Shown here piece by piece: positions 1 to 12,560 of a stretch of DNA of 64,000 bases. How positions within the stretch are numbered: the stretch's first letter is position 1; the number at the start of each line of letters is the position of its first letter. The position numbers and the translations under genes were made by a program. Source of the stretch: Avena insularis. Lineage: Eukaryota > Streptophyta > Magnoliopsida > Poales > Poaceae. The stretch covers positions 333,675,211 through 333,739,210 of the forward strand of contig CM042696.1 in assembly GCA_023614405.1 (NCBI GenBank). Reading direction: 5' to 3'. Under the pieces are notes generated by a model that was given only the letters and a program-made list of their open reading frames with translations, searched no databases and was not told the origin of the DNA.

Positions 1-1470
1 AACTTACTTTGATTCTGATTGGTTTGGAAACAGATATCCTAGACCAAGACCATCGTTAGGAAGTGGTTCAACATAAAAAAGCTTAGGATTTCCATTTAGA
101 TTACAGTGTTGAAGAAGGTACGTGTTGTTCACTTCAGACCATATTTGTTTTTGTTCTTTTACATGTTTTTCCTCAGTACATATATTTTGTTTTGTTGTAT
201 TCAGTATTTTGGGAGAATATAGTTGCATGTTGTTTGGAGAAGCAAGTTTGACTTACTGCTTCCTGCTCTTGCATAGTACTAATAAAATTCATGTACTACG
301 GGATGATATGATACAATACCTCTACAAATGGTTACTCAGCACTATCGTGAATACGTGGAATCCATGGTAAAAATGTGGACAAGACCGCAATTGAGTGTCT
401 GGAGCTTGTTTCCTCTACACACTTTGAACGCATTTGTATACAAAGGCTATCTAGATCTTAGAAGGTACAAGTAAGAAGTTTGAGAATAAACTAGGAATTG
501 ATTTAGCTTTCACGCATTACAGTATGGACATTATAACTGGTATTGCTACTTTTGCATCAATTAGTCTACCATGTTTAGATATATAATTTCTTCTTTCACT
601 GAGAAGGTATTTGATAAAGGTTATATTTAAGAAGCTAATTAATGTTTATAACTATCCTAAAGGAATAAAGGAATTTTCAATGAGGCTCATTGATGACTAT
701 AAGACAGTGCCTACAATGGATGTACTTGTTCCCAAGGTACAAGCGTTCATTAGATTGAGTAGGGCGACAACAGCGGGACTTCGCTGCTAACCTACTGTTC
801 GTCAATACCACCGCTGCCACGCGCCCGTCGCACACAGCCCTCCTCCTCGGCTCGTTCTCTTCTTTGTCAGGTGTGTTCTGCGTCCTGTCTCGGTCTCCCC
901 TAGTTTTTGTGCTAGTATTTTCTATTGTGATGTGTGATTGTGTTTCTTTGCAGGCTGAATGATGTGGTATTGATGTTTGTCGAATAATATAGGGTGTGAA
1001 AACTAACTTTGCGGCAAGCGGACTTGATTTGATCAATAAGTTATGCATGTTTCCATTAGCGGAGCCGAATTATGTCCACACCAAATTTCGTCTTTCGAAA
1101 GAACGCTGAGGAAATTCAAAGGATCGAAAATCCAATAGTCGATGCCACCGTCTTTACATGTTTGTCATTGCAGATACTAAGCTCTATGTCTCTCTCATTG
1201 TCAAATTAGGTTATTGGTCCGTATCTATTTGGAAAATCTTTTCTTCTCAATCAACTTCTCTCCTTTTCATTTGATGAAGGTACATTAAGTTTCTACTCTT
1301 GTAGATCATGATCTGAGTGGTTGTCCTTTACATGACACAAAAGAATTTAAAAGCCTTGGAAAATCAAATGTATATGAAGATAGGTTGGTTGCCTAAAATA
1401 AAGTGTGCAGTAATTATGCATTCTTATTTTCTGGTTCAGATGTAATCGTGTTTTTGGACCTTTTGTTTTC

Positions 1471-2410
1471 TTTTTTTTTGAACAAGGATCGGGTCCCGAA
1501 GGACCTAGGCTGCTTATATTCCATCAGTGGGATTACAAATTGCAGAGAGCCCCAAAGATAAAAGAAAACTACAAACAGGATCTGCGCTTTTACACAAAGG
1601 ACCCCAGAGAGAAAAGGAAAAAGCAATCAAGTCCATGGAGCCCTTCTCCACCGTAGTATGTCGACGAACTCGTCGGCCGGAGCAGCGATGCCATCGCCGG
1701 GAACGAATCACTTGGGACAGCACCTCTGTTGGGTCTTCGGCCGGAGTTAAGAGGCCTCCAAGATGGCCAACGGCCAGGAGGTTGCAGAGCCATTGAAACA
1801 TGCCCTTGGAGAGACGCCAATCGGCTATAAGAAGCAGAGGCAAGACGGTCGTCGCCGTCGCACGTCCTCCGCTGATGAACTCCAGAGAAGCAGCAGCACA
1901 AGATCCCCACCATGCAGGTTGAAGAAGAACAACACCCCCACAATCCCCTTGACCACGTCCTTGATGGCTGAGGAAGAGAGAAGGAGCAACAACTCCACAT
2001 GCAACTGCACGGCACCATGCCTCCCGATCCAGATCTGGAGGCCAAACTAACACGAGCTTATTTATCGAGATCCTGGTGGCGACGTCCATCTCCACCTCCG
2101 GCTCTGACCACCAAAGCACCGCAAAGAGGGCGCCGAACATCATTCGCCCCTGGATCAGGCCCGCACTACCTGGAAGCACACTCCAATCGAGCATAAAGCC
2201 TAGACGCCATAGAGGCAAACCTAGGATACTACCTACTTTATTAAGAACAAGGGAAGCCAAACCACCTAAGCCATCTTCTCGCAAGCCAGCGATGCCGCCT
2301 GAAAGAGAGAAGGCTAGGGGCGGCGGAGAGGAGGAAGAGGCGACTCTCAACGGGGGCGAGAAAAGAGACGAGGGGAAAAAGTATAAGGGAAATGATCTGA
2401 ATCATTTTTT
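1471..2410 (-). mobile_element. LINE-like poly(A) retroposon in copy A
   Basis: A 940-bp insertion is present in copy A and absent from copy C, where 8311-8330 gives the empty site. It is flanked by the direct repeat 'ttttgttttc' (1461-1470 and 2411-2420). The plus strand begins with a T run, so the element lies on the minus strand with a poly(A) tail. The bases before the tail ('cgggacccgatccttgttc' on minus) look like tails of grass L1-type LINE copies. The 5' part is GC-rich and resembles a 5' UTR. A 278-codon minus-strand frame (2350-1514) has no recognisable domain, so I do not call it a gene. No reverse transcriptase is present, so it is a truncated or non-autonomous copy. Confidence 0.8.
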
Positions 2411-3965
2411 TTTTGTTTTCATCTTAGGATATTTGTTTTGGCGGCTGTTTTGAGTTCTCTTCTTGTCTACAATCTCCCTGAGACGGTGCATTTCTATGGT
2501 CCTTGATGCCCTCAGTTTCTCACCGCATATTTGATATCCTTCAGTTTAGCAATTTGATACACGCGAATTCACATAGTTTGTTGACAAAAATGCAAAGCTG
2601 GTATATCTAGATTGTCATTCGTTGTTAAACTTGCTGAAGAATTCTATGGAAGGTTTGGTTGCGGTCAATTATGATTGGAAGTTTCCATTCTAACAAGTTT
2701 TCTGATGTTCTGACAAATTTCCCCTTTTTCTATCTGATTTGCGGACACAAGAGGAAGGTAATACTTCATTAGCTAGACTCTCAGTATTATGGGAAGAGAA
2801 CAACATACGTAAATGGTGTTTCCTGTTTCTACAGGAGGAAGATGTTACTTTTGAACCAGCAAAACTTCTTTTGCTGATCCAGAGGGATTTTCCCTATAAG
2901 TTAGTTATTCCGTATATTAATTAGGTCGTTGTATCATGGGATATTTGACTGACTACCTTGCTATGGGAGAAATATATAGTGTATCAACGGAGGGGTCATC
3001 AGAATGTTAATTGGCTGGTGACCTTGGTTCCCTGAATCCTGATCTTCTAGCACTAAAACTATTGCATTCGTTCTGAAGATTTGGCCATTTTTAAATGGGA
3101 GGATCCACTTTACGATATGATTGAAAATCCCTGTTTGGATAGCTAAATGGAACAAAGTTTTGAAGTTCTTTTTTATGCAATTTCACATATCATAGTCCCG
3201 TCCGCACTACGCGGCAACAATGTGGTATCTGATATGGATACATGACCTCCAGCAGTCCGTATCCGTATGGTGTGAATATTTTTTGTGTCATACTTTTATC
3301 TGATTGAATAGAAATTATGCAAGGAATGTAGATCCACAACCGAGATGAATGTAGCAACTTAAAGAGATCAAGTAAATGGCTCGAAGCCGGTTACAAATAA
3401 CGAAAGAGTATATGATTAGTTAAGAAGGCCATCTTCTCATTAAATAGGTACACCATGAATATGTGTTATCCAATAAACGACATTGAACTAATAGTGAACA
3501 TCTATCCCAGTCCCCAAACTTCTATCGCTCTCGGCCTCTCATCCCCGGCGTCATGGCCGTGTACCCTCGCTCCTCGGAGGCCCCATTGAAATATTACTGA
3601 GTCCATGGCCTCGCAGCAACCCTAGTATGTAACAACTTATTTCAGTGATGCCATGAGATGAGGCATAAATATTAGTCCTTCCACAAATATACTTTTGACA
3701 TGCAATTCCTAGAAAGAATTTATGAACTGTAATTGGTTGATGCTCTTTAAAAGTATTTACATTTTATTTTGAAATAGTGTCAGTTAAGTAGTCAACATGG
3801 GTTTTAGACTTCAGTAGTATAAAGAATACACTCTCGTGTAACTCGCTATTTAATCATGTCTGCCATTTGCATTTCCACCATTTGTTGATGATGTTCTGTT
3901 GTGAGAATAATTTACTGTCTGGTTAATCTTCCTCTCATAATTTCATATTGTTATTTTTTCAATAG

Positions 3966-4170
3966 AAGGAAAATATGTGCACCAAATGGTTGATGAAGCT
4001 CTTCAATGGGTCCCTAACAACAATGGTTAGTTCAAGTTATATGGCGAATTTTTTATTTTTTTCTATTTAAGTACCTCCTTTTGCAGCTGCAGGATTTGGA
4101 AATATCCATCTAAGCCGCTGAATTAACCTTCTTTTAATATCTTATTACAGGAGACAAATATATAGATGAG
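3966..4170 (+). pseudogene. Two spliced exon-like blocks, copy A (unknown protein)
   Basis: Block 1 (3966-4025) follows a good polypyrimidine tract and AG and ends before GT ('caatg|gttag'). It reads GKYVHQMVDEALQWVPNNN. Block 2 (4151-4170) follows 'ttattacag', ends before 'gtaaac', and reads GDKYIDE in the phase left by block 1. The same arrangement occurs in copy C. I do not recognise the protein. The open phase across a canonical intron suggests a real ancestral gene, but neighbouring sequence has stops, so these are probably leftovers. Confidence 0.35.
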
Positions 4171-4797
4171 GTAAACTTATTCGAAGCTATATATTATTGA
4201 CTGGAGAATTTGATATGGACGTTTGATGAAAAAGTAGTTTCCCTATTATGGAATGAATTATGGGATGTTCTCTGCCTTCTCCACTTCCTCCTCCCCTGAG
4301 GTATTGTAGCTGCACCAAGGGGACGCACATGGGGACAATAGTGTTTAAAGACTGCATAAATGGCGTGTTGTAGGAGTCATTGCCTCTCTCAACCTCTATG
4401 TAATGCTCGGTAGTGCCTCGATCTGAGGATTCACATGGACCCAGGACCCAGGACCCTACATGGTGGTATCTCTCTTGCTGCATTTTCCATGTCCTCCTTA
4501 ATTTGTTGTGTAATGGAAGCTGGATTTGGACAGTCATCGTTTGTTTTTCCAATCAATGTTTTAGTCTTAAAAATGAGAAGATGAAATGATTTATTTGGGC
4601 CATTGATTGTCCCTATAAAGTTTTGCAAGAGTATGCGATTGAAAATTCATGGCTACAATATTATTTGTTTTTCCTACAGTCAATTGCACTACTGGTTTCT
4701 TTTATTTCTTAGGTTTGTTGGACGGCTTGTGATGCTGAAATACATGTGTTTTTCTAAATATATTTCTGAAGTGTAGTCAAAATTTGGATCCTAAAGT

Positions 4798-4939
4798 GCA
4801 TCCAGGATTTCAAATATTAAGTGGTTTTGACTACAATGTTCTTGGTATGGATATGTTGGGGCCAAGTCTAGGAGACCTTTTCAGCTCTTGCAAGAGAAAA
4901 ATGTGGCTATAAACTGTTATGATGCTTCCTAATCAAATG
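4798..4939 (+). pseudogene. Casein kinase I fragment, copy A
   Basis: One frame reads ASRISNIKWF, then after a small deletion DYNVLGMDMLGPSLGDLF, SSCKRKMWL, a stop, and TVMMLPNQM. This follows the casein kinase I catalytic core (family pattern: GI.N..WFG..GDYNVLV.DLLGPSLEDLF..C..K..LKTVLMLADQM), the hinge and start of the C-lobe. Roughly ten bases are missing between the tryptophan-phenylalanine and DYNVL parts, and an in-frame stop follows. The catalytic-loop HRD and DFG motifs are not visible nearby. It is a non-functional remnant of a serine/threonine kinase gene, repeated in copy C. Confidence 0.7.
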
Positions 4940-5444
4940 GTATGATGAACAACTATTATGATGCATGTGGAAGTATGCCTTGATTGCTTTTCATGAATCC
5001 ATTGTACTGATTCCAAAATAAGTTTTACTGTCATTTCAGTATCGGATGTTCAGGTTCCTAAAGGTATTCCATACAAAAAAAGTTGCTTATATGATGCCAG
5101 ACATGATCTATGGAAGTGTTGGTAGGATCTGTTATTAACCACTTTCTTTGAAATTAACATATATGTATTTCGGTTATTTATGGTACTAGCATATTTGTTT
5201 TGTCCTTCATAAGTCTGTTTAGAAGACTTTTTAAGCTCTCACTTCTTATAATTTAAATTTCTCAGTGTACCATTTTGACTGTTTGAGCACTCAACGATGT
5301 TGCTATGTTGGTGAGTGTAGTAGCACCTCCTCGGAGCTTTATCTCGGAGGCTCATGTCACCTGTCCCTTTTTGGTCCATGTTCATGAATCTTGCGGTTCT
5401 CTGATTCCCATCAATCCCCTCTTATTTAGTTTGGCATTTTCCCT

Positions 5445-6085
5445 TCAATCCCCTCCCTCTTGTGGTGTTGAGGTGGATTCTTCCTAGAAAGGGGATAAGA
5501 AGGATTTGAAGGTTTGAGGAGGGAGGATCCATCCCTAGAGCTGCATGAGGAAGCACTGATATGATGACAAACGAGAATCCAACCAAGAAATGGATAAGTG
5601 GCCACACATCAACAGCTACTAGCTAGCACCTTGGTGTGTATATTCTTTAGTACAGTTTCTGAACTTGCTTTGGTTCTGATTGGTTTGGAAATACTTGTCC
5701 TAGACCATGTCCATCGTTATGAAGTGGTTCAACATAAAAAAAGCTAAGGACTTCCATTCATATTACGGTGTTGAAGAAGGTACGTGTTGTTCACTTCAGG
5801 CCACATTTGTTTTGTTCTTTTACATGATTTTGTTCAGTATATATATTCTGATTTGCTGTTGGGAGAATATAGTTGCATGTTGTTTGGAGAAGCAAGTTTG
5901 ACTTATTGCTTCCTGCTCTTGCTTAGTACTAATAAAAAATCATGTGCTACGGGATGATATGAAACAATACCTCTACAAATGGTTACTCGGGAATTGCCGT
6001 GAAGACGTGGAATTCATTGTAAAATATGGACAAGACCGCAATTTAGTGTGTGGGGCTAGTTTACTCTACACCCTTTAAATGCATT
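5445..6085. repeat. Diverged partial copy B of the duplicated unit
   Basis: 5450-5735 resembles 6306-6920: both have 'cccctccctcttgtggtgtt', the 'tttgaggagggagga' block, 'accttggtgtgt', and then the start of copies A and C ('ttggtttggaaa', 'gaagtggttcaacataaaa'). The similarity continues to about 6085 through the block 'gttgcatgttgtttggagaa' and then stops. Copy B is clearly more diverged and much shorter than A and C. It may come from an older duplication or a truncated copy. 5306-5444 and 6086-6305 hold a short GC-richer sequence with no gene that I can support. Confidence 0.7.
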
Positions 6086-9000
6086 AATGTTGTCATCTGC
6101 TGGCCTTGGGCTACGGTTTGGCAAGCAGCTGCTGAGGGCCAGGGAGAGGTGTCCATGGCGTCGTGTAGCCTCCACCTCCTTGGAAGCGCCGCACCTGGAG
6201 TGGAGCGCCATCCATTTCCATGGCACCGATCTTTGGGTCACATCACCGTCTCATCGCTCGTTCGTCCTACCTTCCCAAGTGATATCTTCCTCCCATTTGT
6301 TTCCCATCAATCCCCTCCCTCTTGTGGTGTTGTTGTGGATTCTTCTTAGAAAGGGGTCCTCGACTTCAAAGGCAGAAGGGAGCTTGACTTCAAGACTCAC
6401 CCATCGAGTAGAGACGAAAGTCTAAAAAAAACAACCATGACATGTGAGGGTGCAGTGGATCACTTCCCAGTGAAGAACAAGCAACTAGACTTTGAATGCT
6501 AGCAACATGCTTAAGCTAAAAAGCGTCGCTACCCTCTCTTTTTCAAAACTTCTATGTCAGCGGTGACCTTTTTTATTCGATTCCCAATCAACCAATGACG
6601 CTGGGTAGCCAAGTGCGGAGAGGATAACTGCTGAAAGCATATAAGTAGTAAGCCCACCCAAGATGAGTGCAGAAGAAGGATTTGGGGGTTTGAGGAGGGA
6701 GGAGCCATCCCTGGATCTGCATGAGGAAGCACTGAGACGATGAGAGACGAGACTCCAACCAATAAATGGGTTAGTGGCTACACATTAGCATCTCCTATCT
6801 ACCACCTTGGTGTGTTTATTCGTCAGTACAATTTCCGAACTTACTTTGATTCTAATTGGTTTGGAAACAGATATCCTAGACCAAGACCATCGTTAGGAAG
6901 TGGTTCAACATAAAAAAGCTTAGGATTTCCATTCAGATTATAGTGTTGAAGAAGGTATGTGTTGTTCACTTCAGACCATATTTGTTTTTGTTCTTTTACA
7001 TGTTTTTCCTCAGTACATATATTTTGTTTTGCTGTATTCAGTATTTTGGGAGAATATAGTTGCTTGTTGTTTGGAGAAGCAAGTTTGACTTACTGCTTCC
7101 TGCTCTTGCATAGTACTAATAAAATTCATGTGCTACGGGATGATATGATACAATACCTCTACAAATGGTTACTCAGGCATTGTCGTGAACACGTGGAATC
7201 CATGGTAAAAATGTGTACAAGATCGCAATTGAGTGTCCGGAGCTTGTTTCCTCTACACTCTTTGAACGCATTTGTATACAAAGTCTATGGAGATCTTAGA
7301 AGGTACAAGTAAGAAGTTTGAGAATGAACTAGGAATTGATTTAGCTTTCGTGCATGAGAGTATGAACATTATAACTGGTATTGCTACTTTTGCATCAATT
7401 AGTCTACCACGTTTAGATATATAATTTCTTCTTTCACTGAGAAAGTATTTGATAAATGTGATATTTAAGAAGCCAATTAATGTTTATAACTACCCTAAAG
7501 GAATAAAGGTATTTTGCATGAGGCTCATTGATGACTAGAAGACAGTGCCTGCAATGGATGTACTTGTTCCCAAGGTACAAGTGTTCATTAGATTGAGCAG
7601 GGCGACAACAATGGCATTTCGCTGCTAACCTGCTGTTCGTCAATACCACCGCTGCCACGCGCCCGTCGCACGCAGCACTCCTCCTCGGCTCGTTCTCTTC
7701 TTTGTCAGGTGTGTTCTGCGTCCTGTCTCGGTCTCCCCTAGTTTTTGTGCTGGTATTGTCTATTGTGATGTGTGATTGTGTTTCTTTGCAGGCTGAATGA
7801 TGTGGTATTGATGTTTGTCGAAAAATATAGGGTGTGAAAACTATCTTTGCAGCAAGCGGACTTGATTTGATCAATAAGTTATGCAGGTTTCCATTAGCGG
7901 AGCCGGATTATGGCCACACCAAATTTCGAATTTCGAAAGAACACTTCGAGGAAATTCAAAGGATCGAAAATCCAATAGCCGATGCCACTATCTTTACATG
8001 TTTGTCGTTGCCGATACTAAGCTCTATGTCTTTGTCGTTGTCAAATTAGGTTATTGGTCCGTATCTATCTAGAAAATCTTTTCTTCGCAATCAACTTCTC
8101 TCCTTTTCATTTGATGAAGGTACATTAAGTTTCTACTCTTGTAGATCATGATCTGAGTGGTTGTCCTTTACATGACACTAAAGAATTTGAAAGCCTTGGA
8201 AAATCAAATGTGTGTGAAGATAGGTTGGTTGCCTAAAATAAAGTGTGCAGTAATTATGCATTCTTATTTTCTGGTTCAGATATAATCGTGTTTTTGGACC
8301 TTTTGTTTTCATCTTAGGATATTTGTTTTGGCGGCTGTTTTGAGTTCTCTTCTTGTCTACAATCTCCCTGAGACGGTGCATTTCTATGGTCCTTGATGCC
8401 CTCAGTTTCTCACCGCATATTTGATATCCTTCAGTTTAGCAATTTGATACACGCGAATTCACATAGTTTGTTGACAAAAATGCAAAGCTGGTATATCTAG
8501 ATTGTCATTTGTTGTTGAACTTGCTGAAGAATTATATGGAAGGTTTGGTTGTGGTCATTTATGATTGGAAGTTTCCATTCTAACAAGTTTTCTGATGTTC
8601 TAACAAATTTCTCCTTTTTCTATCTGATTTGCGGACACAAGAGGGAGGTAATACTTCATTAGCTAGATAGTATTATGGGAAGAGAACAACATACGTAAAT
8701 GGTGTTTCCTGTTTCTGCAGGGGCGAGATGTTACTTTTGAACCAGCAAAACTACTATGGCTGATCCAGATGGATTTTCCCTATAAGTTAGTTATTCCGTG
8801 TATTAATTAGGTCGTTGTATCATGGGATATTTGTTTTCGCATGTATCTAATACTAGATGCATTATATTGACTGACTACCTTGCTATGGGAGAAATATATA
8901 GTGTATCAACGGAGGGGTCATCAGAATGTTAATTGGCTGGCGACCTTGGTTCCCTGAATCCTGATCTTCTAGCACTAAAACTATTGCATTCGTTCTGAAG

Positions 9001-9887
9001 ATTTGGCCATTTTTAAATGGGAGGATCCACTTTACGATATGATTGAAAATCCCTGTTTGGATAGCTAAATGGAACAAAGTTTTGAAGTTCTTTTTTATGC
9101 AATTTCACATATCATAGTCCCTTCCGCACTACGCGGCAACAATGTGGTATCTGATATGGATACATGACCTCCAGTAGTCCGTATCCGTATGGTGTGAATA
9201 TTTTTTGTGTCATACTTTTATCTGATTGAATAGAAATTATGCAAGGAATGTAGATCCACAACCGAGCTGAATGTAGCAACTTAAAGAGATCAAGTAAATG
9301 GCTCGAAGCCGGTTACAAATAACGAAAGAGTATATGATTAGTTAAGAAGGCCATCTTCTCATTAAATAGGTACACCACGAATATGTGTTATCCAATAAAC
9401 GAAATTGAACTAATAGTGAACATCTATCCCAGTCCCCAAACTTCTATCGCTCTCGGCCTCTCATCCCCGACGTCATGGCCGTGTACCCTCGCTCCTCGGA
9501 GGCCCCATTGAAATATTACTGAGTCCATGGCCTCGCAGCAACCCTAGTATGTAACAACTTATTTCACTGATGCCATGAGATGAGGCATAAATATTAGTCC
9601 TTCCACAAATATACTTTTGACATGCAATTCCTAGAAAGAATTTATGAACTGTAATTGGTTGATGCTCTTTAAAAGTATTTACATTTTATTTTGAAATAGT
9701 GTCAGTTAAGTAGTCAACATGGGTTTTAGACTTCAGTAGTATAAAGAATACACTCTCGTGTAACTCGCTATTTAATCATGTCTGCCATTTGCATTTCCAC
9801 CATTTGTTGATGATGTTCTGTTGTGAGAATAATTTACTGTCTGGTTAATCTTCCTCTCATAATTTCAAATTGTTATTTTCTCAATAG

Positions 9888-10094
9888 AAGGAAAATATGT
9901 GCAGCAAATGGTTGATGAAGCTCTTCAATGGGTCCCTAACAACAATGGTTAGTTCAAGTTATATGGCTGATTTTGTTTATTTTTTGCTATTTAAGTACCT
10001 CCTTTTGCAGCTGCCGGATTTGGAAATATCAATCTAAGCCGCTGAATTAACCTTCTTTTAATATCTTATTACAGCAGACAAATATATAGATGAG
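9888..10094 (+). pseudogene. Two spliced exon-like blocks, copy C (unknown protein)
   Basis: This is the counterpart of 3966-4170. Block 1 (about 9888-9947) reads GKYVQQMVDEALQWVPNNN before 'gttag'. Block 2 (10075-10094) follows 'ttattacag' and reads ADKYIDE (the split codon is GCA here, GGA in copy A), with the donor 'gtaaac'. Splice sites and phase are kept in both copies although nearby sequence has drifted. The protein is unrecognised. Confidence 0.35.
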
Positions 10095-10730
10095 GTAAAC
10101 TTATTCGAAGCTATATATTATTGACTGGAGAATTTGATATGGACGTTTGATGAAAAAGTAATTTGCCTATTATGGAATGAATTATGGGATGTTCTCTGCC
10201 TTCTCCACTTCCTCCTCCTCTGAGGTATTGTAGCTGCACCAAGGGGACGCACATGGGGACAATAGTATTCAACGACGGCATACATGGCTGTGTTGTAGGA
10301 GTCATTGCCTCTCTCAACCTCTATGTAATGCTCGGTGGTGCCTCGATCTGAGGTTTCACATGGACCCAGGACCTAGGACCCTACATGGTGGTATCTCTCT
10401 TGCTACATTTTCCATGTCCTCCTTAATTTGTTGTGTAATGGAAGCTGGATTTGGACAGTCATGGTTTGTTTTTCCAATCAATGTTTTAGTCTTAAAAATG
10501 AGAAGATGAAATGATTTATTTGGGCCATTTATTGTCTCTATAAAGTTTTGCAGTAGCAGATTGTCCGATTTCTGAAAATTCATGGCTACAATATTATTTG
10601 TTTTTCCTAGAGTCAATTGCACCACTGGTTTCTTTTATTTCTTAGGTTTGTTGGACGGCTTGTGATGTTGAAATACATGTGTTTTTCTAAATATATTTCT
10701 GAAGTGTAGTCAAAATTTGGATCCTAAAGT

Positions 10731-10872
10731 GCATCCAGGATTTCAAATATTAAGTGGTTTCGACTACAATGTTCTTGGTATGGATTTGTTGGGGCCAAGT
10801 CTAGGAGACCTTTTCAGCTCTTGCAACATAAAAATGTGGCTATAAACTGTTATGATGCTTCCTAATCAAATG
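10731..10872 (+). pseudogene. Casein kinase I fragment, copy C
   Basis: Same remnant as 4798-4939. It reads ASRISNIKWF, then DYNVLGMDLLGPSLGDLF, then SSCNIKMWL and a stop. The deletion between WF and DYNVL and the stop are shared with copy A, so the gene was already dead before the A/C duplication. This copy keeps the family-typical DLLGPSL where A has DMLGPSL. Confidence 0.7.
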
Positions 10873-11252
10873 GTATGATGAACAACTGTTATAATGCCTG
10901 TGGAAGTATGCCTTGATTGCTTTCCATGAATCCATTGTACCGATTCCAAAGTAAGTTTTACTGTCATTTCAGTATCGGATGTTCGGGTTCTTAAAGGTAT
11001 TCTGTACAAAAAAAAGTTTCTTATATGATGCCAGACATGATCTATGGAAGTGTTGGTAGGCTATGCTATTAACCACTTTCTTTGAAATTAACATGTATGT
11101 ATTTCGGTTATTTATGGTACTAGCATATTTGTTTTGTCCTTCACAAGTCTGTTTAGAAGACTTTTTAAGCTCTCACTTCTTATAATTTAAATTTCTCAAT
11201 GTACTATTTTGACTGTTTGAGCACTCAATGGTGTTGCTATGTTGGCCATTTC

Positions 11253-12560
11253 TAAAGTTGTTATAGTATAGAAATTAAATCTATGGACTGGACTCCTTCA
11301 GGTAAAAATGTCATCTACTTGCTAAAGTAGATAAATAGCAGTCTTGATTATAAGAATATAAAATAACATCCACCGCTTGGTGTAATCGTAGCTTGTTACA
11401 GTTTTAGTTTCCTTGATGTTCACCAGAGAAAAGATTTCGGCCTTTACAACAAAAGAAGCATTCCTTCGGTTATAATTGTGTAGGCAACACCAACTTTTTG
11501 TGAAACAGTGATAGATACAGAAGGAGAAATCATTCTGCTAACGGTCATGCCAGCCTATAACATAGAAGCTAGACTTGAATCGCAAGAGTATTAAGACCAC
11601 GTGATACTGCTGAAGGTGGAGGTATTCACAAAGAATGCATAGGAAAAGCTTCTTCTGAAACCTATCTTATCCACATTTGAAGTGTACTAGACAGATATGC
11701 GAGCTTTGCCTCGCTGTCTTAATTTTTTCTGGCAAGGCGTGGTTGTATTGTACAACTAAACAAATCATTAACGTCTAAAATGAAAGACCTTGAATATTGA
11801 TGCGCACAAAATTTCAGAATCTGAGCTTCTAGAGAACTTTATTCTAGAACTGAGGAGAATAAGTCAAAACCGATCGTAATTTGCAAGAAAGTTTGTATTG
11901 TAGAATTAAAAATATGGCATACACTCTCAGTAGCAAAAATATAAATAATACAATGCTGACATCTGGTATTATTGGCATGCAAATAAGCAGAGCTCTCCAC
12001 AAATTTGCAATACTCTCATAGCCTTAGGGAAATGTGATAGACAACGATCTAAGCTATAACTGAAGCGTGGGTAAGAGAGGAATACCCAACATGTTGACGC
12101 TAATGACTTGAGCTACTTGAATCCGTGCCAAAAACATTATCATCAATTTGTAGTAGTTATCTCATGAAATATTGTCATGCCATTGTGTAAAAACATGATA
12201 GTTCAAGAAAACAATATTCAGCGGAACAGAATATAGATAGCTCAAACCATCATTTAACTGAAAAAAAGGCACACTAATTAGTTGATAGAGCAAGGGGCGG
12301 TCATGTCTACAAGAACTTTGAGAGACCCATCTTGCTGAAAATAGCATACGACCATTAAATTTGGAGCATCTGATATTCCCATTTAACTCTTTGATATTTT
12401 ACTTGCTTAGATTGATGTTCCTAATGAGGAAGTAAAAAACTGTATTTAAACAATATGGGTTGAGAAGAAGTACCTTAGATAGTATTAGATTGATATCACC
12501 TCTCAAAAACAAATAACAAATATATCTCTTCTTTTCTGAATGCAACTTGACCAAGTGAAC
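11253..12560. other. AT-rich intergenic stretch
   Basis: I see no coding region, RNA gene or clear element ends here. Frames are short and interrupted on both strands. The stretch begins where copy C stops matching copy A. Confidence 0.6.

Larger units (their letters stand above)
1..5305. repeat. Large tandem duplication, copy A
   Basis: This stretch matches 6838-11252 almost base for base (shared landmarks: 1/6838 'aacttactttgattct', 2961/8883, 4798/10731). The match ends near 5305/11250, where the two copies diverge after 'tgttgctatgttgg'. The left edge is cut by the window. Copy A differs by a 940-bp retroposon (1471-2410), a roughly 32-bp loss near 2950, and scattered substitutions. It has no intact gene, but it contains a casein-kinase-I fragment (4798-4939) and two exon-like blocks (3966-4025, 4151-4170). 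Genic remnants and intron-like DNA make it look like a duplicated, decaying gene region rather than a transposon. Confidence 0.9.
6306..11252. repeat. Large tandem duplication, copy C
   Basis: This is the second long copy of the unit. From 6838 onward it matches copy A. The part 6306-6837 matches copy B and lies upstream of copy A's window edge. It lacks the 940-bp retroposon found in A and keeps about 32 bp near 8834-8868 missing from A. A 71-codon frame at 7834-8049 (begins MKTIFAASGLDLINK) is open here but broken by a 2-base loss in copy A. I do not recognise it, and it could be chance. 7320-7425 reads IDLAFVHESMNIITGIATF, which weakly recalls the casein kinase I segment around 'LTGTARYAS'. 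Confidence 0.9.

Noticed and set aside
1514..2350. 278-codon minus-strand open frame
   Set aside because: It sits in a GC-rich retroposon, has no domain or family resemblance, and ends in the LINE-type tail. Open length is explained by composition.
7320..7425. Second casein kinase I segment (ITGIATFASIS)
   Set aside because: The match is short, and the fragment precedes rather than follows the other kinase fragment within its own copy. It may be chance.
7834..8049. 71-codon frame in copy C as a gene
   Set aside because: Its counterpart in copy A is frameshifted, no domain is recognisable and no exon neighbours join it. Kept only as a remark.
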